20,830 nucleotides of DNA from positions 1 through 20,830 of the forward strand of contig JAJDTN010000429.1 in the NCBI GenBank assembly GCA_022827165.1, given 5' to 3'. The first letter of the stretch is position 1; each line of letters begins with the position of its first letter. The notes under the pieces were generated by a model that was not told where the DNA came from, made no database searches, and was given only the letters and a program-made list of their open reading frames with translations. This document shows, one piece after another, positions 19,927-20,830 of this stretch. The translations under genes were made by a program, and so were the position numbers. Source of the stretch: Candidatus Latescibacterota bacterium (GTDB lineage Bacteria > Latescibacterota > UBA2968 > UBA8231).

Positions 19927-20830
19927 GCCGGCCCGAAGAACGAGCCCTCGGCCTGGGCGCGCGCGTAGAGGCGGCCGAACTCCTCGGAGCCGTCGTCCTG
20001 CCGCAGCTCGAAGCGGTGGCCGCGGATCAGGCCCTCCTGGAAGCCCATCTCGCGCTCGAGGTTCGGCGGCCCCACGGAGTAGAGGGTGCGCCCCCCGGCG
20101 AAGCGGGTCACGCCGAGGACCCGCGGCATCTCGTAGGGCTCGCGCTCGGCCAGGCGGGTCAGCTCGTCCTCGCGGACCTCGACGCCGAGACCCGGCCCCT
20201 CGGGCACCGGCGAGCAGCCCTCGACGACGGGGATGCGCTCGGCCGCCAGGTCCTCCTCGTAGTTGTCGTCGAGGGTGATGGTGTGGGCCACCCGCGGCAG
20301 CACCGCCCCGAGGTGTAGTGCGAAGGCGGTGGCCAGGGAGCCGCCGGTGAGCTGGATCACCGAGGGGATGTTCGCCTTGGAGTAGGCGAAGCCGCGGTGC
20401 AGGGCGTCGCCGAAGCCGCCGCAGTACTCGCCGATGATGTAGCCGTCGGCGAGGCCGTGGATCATCTCCTGCAGGCCGCCGAGGGGCGGCACGTGCATGT
20501 AGAGGGGGATCTCGGTCTTCTCGCGCAGGCGCCGCCAGCCGTCGATGTCCCTCAGGTCCAGGGGGTCCTCGATCGAGCCCACGACCCACGACTTCTCCAG
20601 GCGCTTGATGATCGGCAGCACCACCCCCACGGAGCGGTTGTGGTTGAAGTCGTACTGGATGCGGAAGCGCTCCGGCGCGCTCTGCTCCACCGCCTCGTTC
20701 TGCTCGAAGACGTCGTAGTGGTGGCAGGTGTGCATCTTGAAGAGGTTGTAGCCCTGGTCCACGGCGCGGCGGATCTCGCGGCTGAGGACCTCGGGCGGCG
20801 CCGGCCGCGTCCAGGCGGCGACGGCGACGC
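19923..20830 (-). CDS. Mandelate racemase/muconate lactonizing enzyme family protein (5' end beyond window)
   Basis: The frame is open to the right edge, so the start and N-terminal capping domain are missing (about 302 codons seen). Enolase-superfamily barrel features: YNLFKMHTCHHYD (a K-x-H version of the K-x-K strand), IQYDFNHN (first metal-ligand Asp), SIEDPLDL (second ligand Glu), then IPLYMHVPPLGG where the third ligand Glu is normally found (G-E), and ADGYIIGEYCGGFGD. The sixth and seventh strands lead to ANIPSVIQLTGGS, where mandelate racemase has its catalytic His. Family enzymes abstract a proton alpha to a carboxylate in sugar acid dehydration or racemisation. This member departs from several catalytic positions, so the reaction cannot be assigned. 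It overlaps the GNAT gene by four bases. Confidence 0.85.
   Translation of the reverse strand, partial: VAVAAWTRPAPPEVLSREIRRAVDQGYNLFKMHTCHHYDVFEQNEAVEQSAPERFRIQYDFNHNRSVGVVLPIIKRLEKSWVVGSIEDPLDLRDIDGWRRLREKTEIPLYMHVPPLGGLQEMIHGLADGYIIGEYCGGFGDALHRGFAYSKANIPSVIQLTGGSLATAFALHLGAVLPRVAHTITLDDNYEEDLAAERIPVVEGCSPVPEGPGLGVEVREDELTRLAEREPYEMPRVLGVTRFAGGRTLYSVGPPNLEREMGFQEGLIRGHRFELRQDDGSEEFGRLYARAQAEGSFFGPA

Noticed and set aside
18475..19968. 497-codon open frame on the plus strand
   Set aside because: Antisense to the MATE and GNAT genes; Gly/Ala/Glu/Asp-rich without domains.

Overview
The window is high-GC bacterial DNA, densely coded, with codon use dominated by G/C third positions. Two predicted secreted proteins (1572-2540 and 16234-17745) end in FlgD-Ig/type IX secretion-like C-terminal domains with the YPNPFN signature. 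This points to the FCB superphylum side of the tree. That signal, together with a phytanoyl-CoA dioxygenase-like enzyme, Gfo/Idh/MocA and enolase-superfamily enzymes, a bacterial lipase maturation factor and large beta-propeller proteins, resembles Candidatus Latescibacterota or a neighbouring uncultured phylum. The phylum is inference; there is no rRNA or marker gene here.

Layout. (1) 1-2540, minus strand: a secreted carbohydrate-binding-like protein followed by a secreted clan GH-A (GH2-like) glycosidase that runs off the left edge. (2) 2541-2848: a 308-base regulatory region with a near-perfect sigma-54 promoter (2619-2634) and two strong plus one weak copies of a 16-bp near-palindrome 130-230 bases upstream of the predicted start. 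(3) 2849-5905, minus: a soluble sigma-54 activator with a two-propeller plus Y_Y_Y sensor, an AAA+ domain and a Fis-type HTH. Regions 1-3 look like one self-contained circuit: sensor-activator, binding sites, sigma-54 promoter, secreted glycan-handling operon. (4) 5980-8574, plus: lipase maturation factor family membrane protein, then a PhyH-type Fe(II)/2-oxoglutarate oxygenase. (5) 12123 down to 8638, minus: a probable operon of nitrile hydratase/thiocyanate hydrolase with the beta chain split into two genes (beta-N, beta-C, alpha), a GH32-like five-bladed propeller protein coupled by an ATGA overlap, and a two-unit Spy/CpxP-like protein, closed by a hairpin with a T-rich tail. (6) 12288-14176, plus: SDR dehydrogenase and Gfo/Idh/MocA oxidoreductase overlapping by one base. 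(7) 14150-16087, minus: two tandem paralogues of an unrecognised envelope protein whose N-terminal domain DNA is almost identical while the C-terminal halves have diverged. (8) 16234-19128, minus: MATE transporter followed 6 bases later by a WD40 protein with a type IX-like tail. (9) 19306-20830, minus: a divergent mandelate racemase/muconate lactonizing enzyme homologue (runs off the right edge) overlapping a GNAT acetyltransferase.

Functional theme: acquisition and processing of organic matter, with secreted glycan binding and cleavage, sugar-type oxidoreductases and dehydratases, nitrile/thiocyanate hydration, and export. The most distinctive items are the sigma-54/propeller circuit, the split nitrile hydratase locus and the mosaic paralogue pair. 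No tRNA, rRNA, CRISPR, transposase or phage gene was seen.
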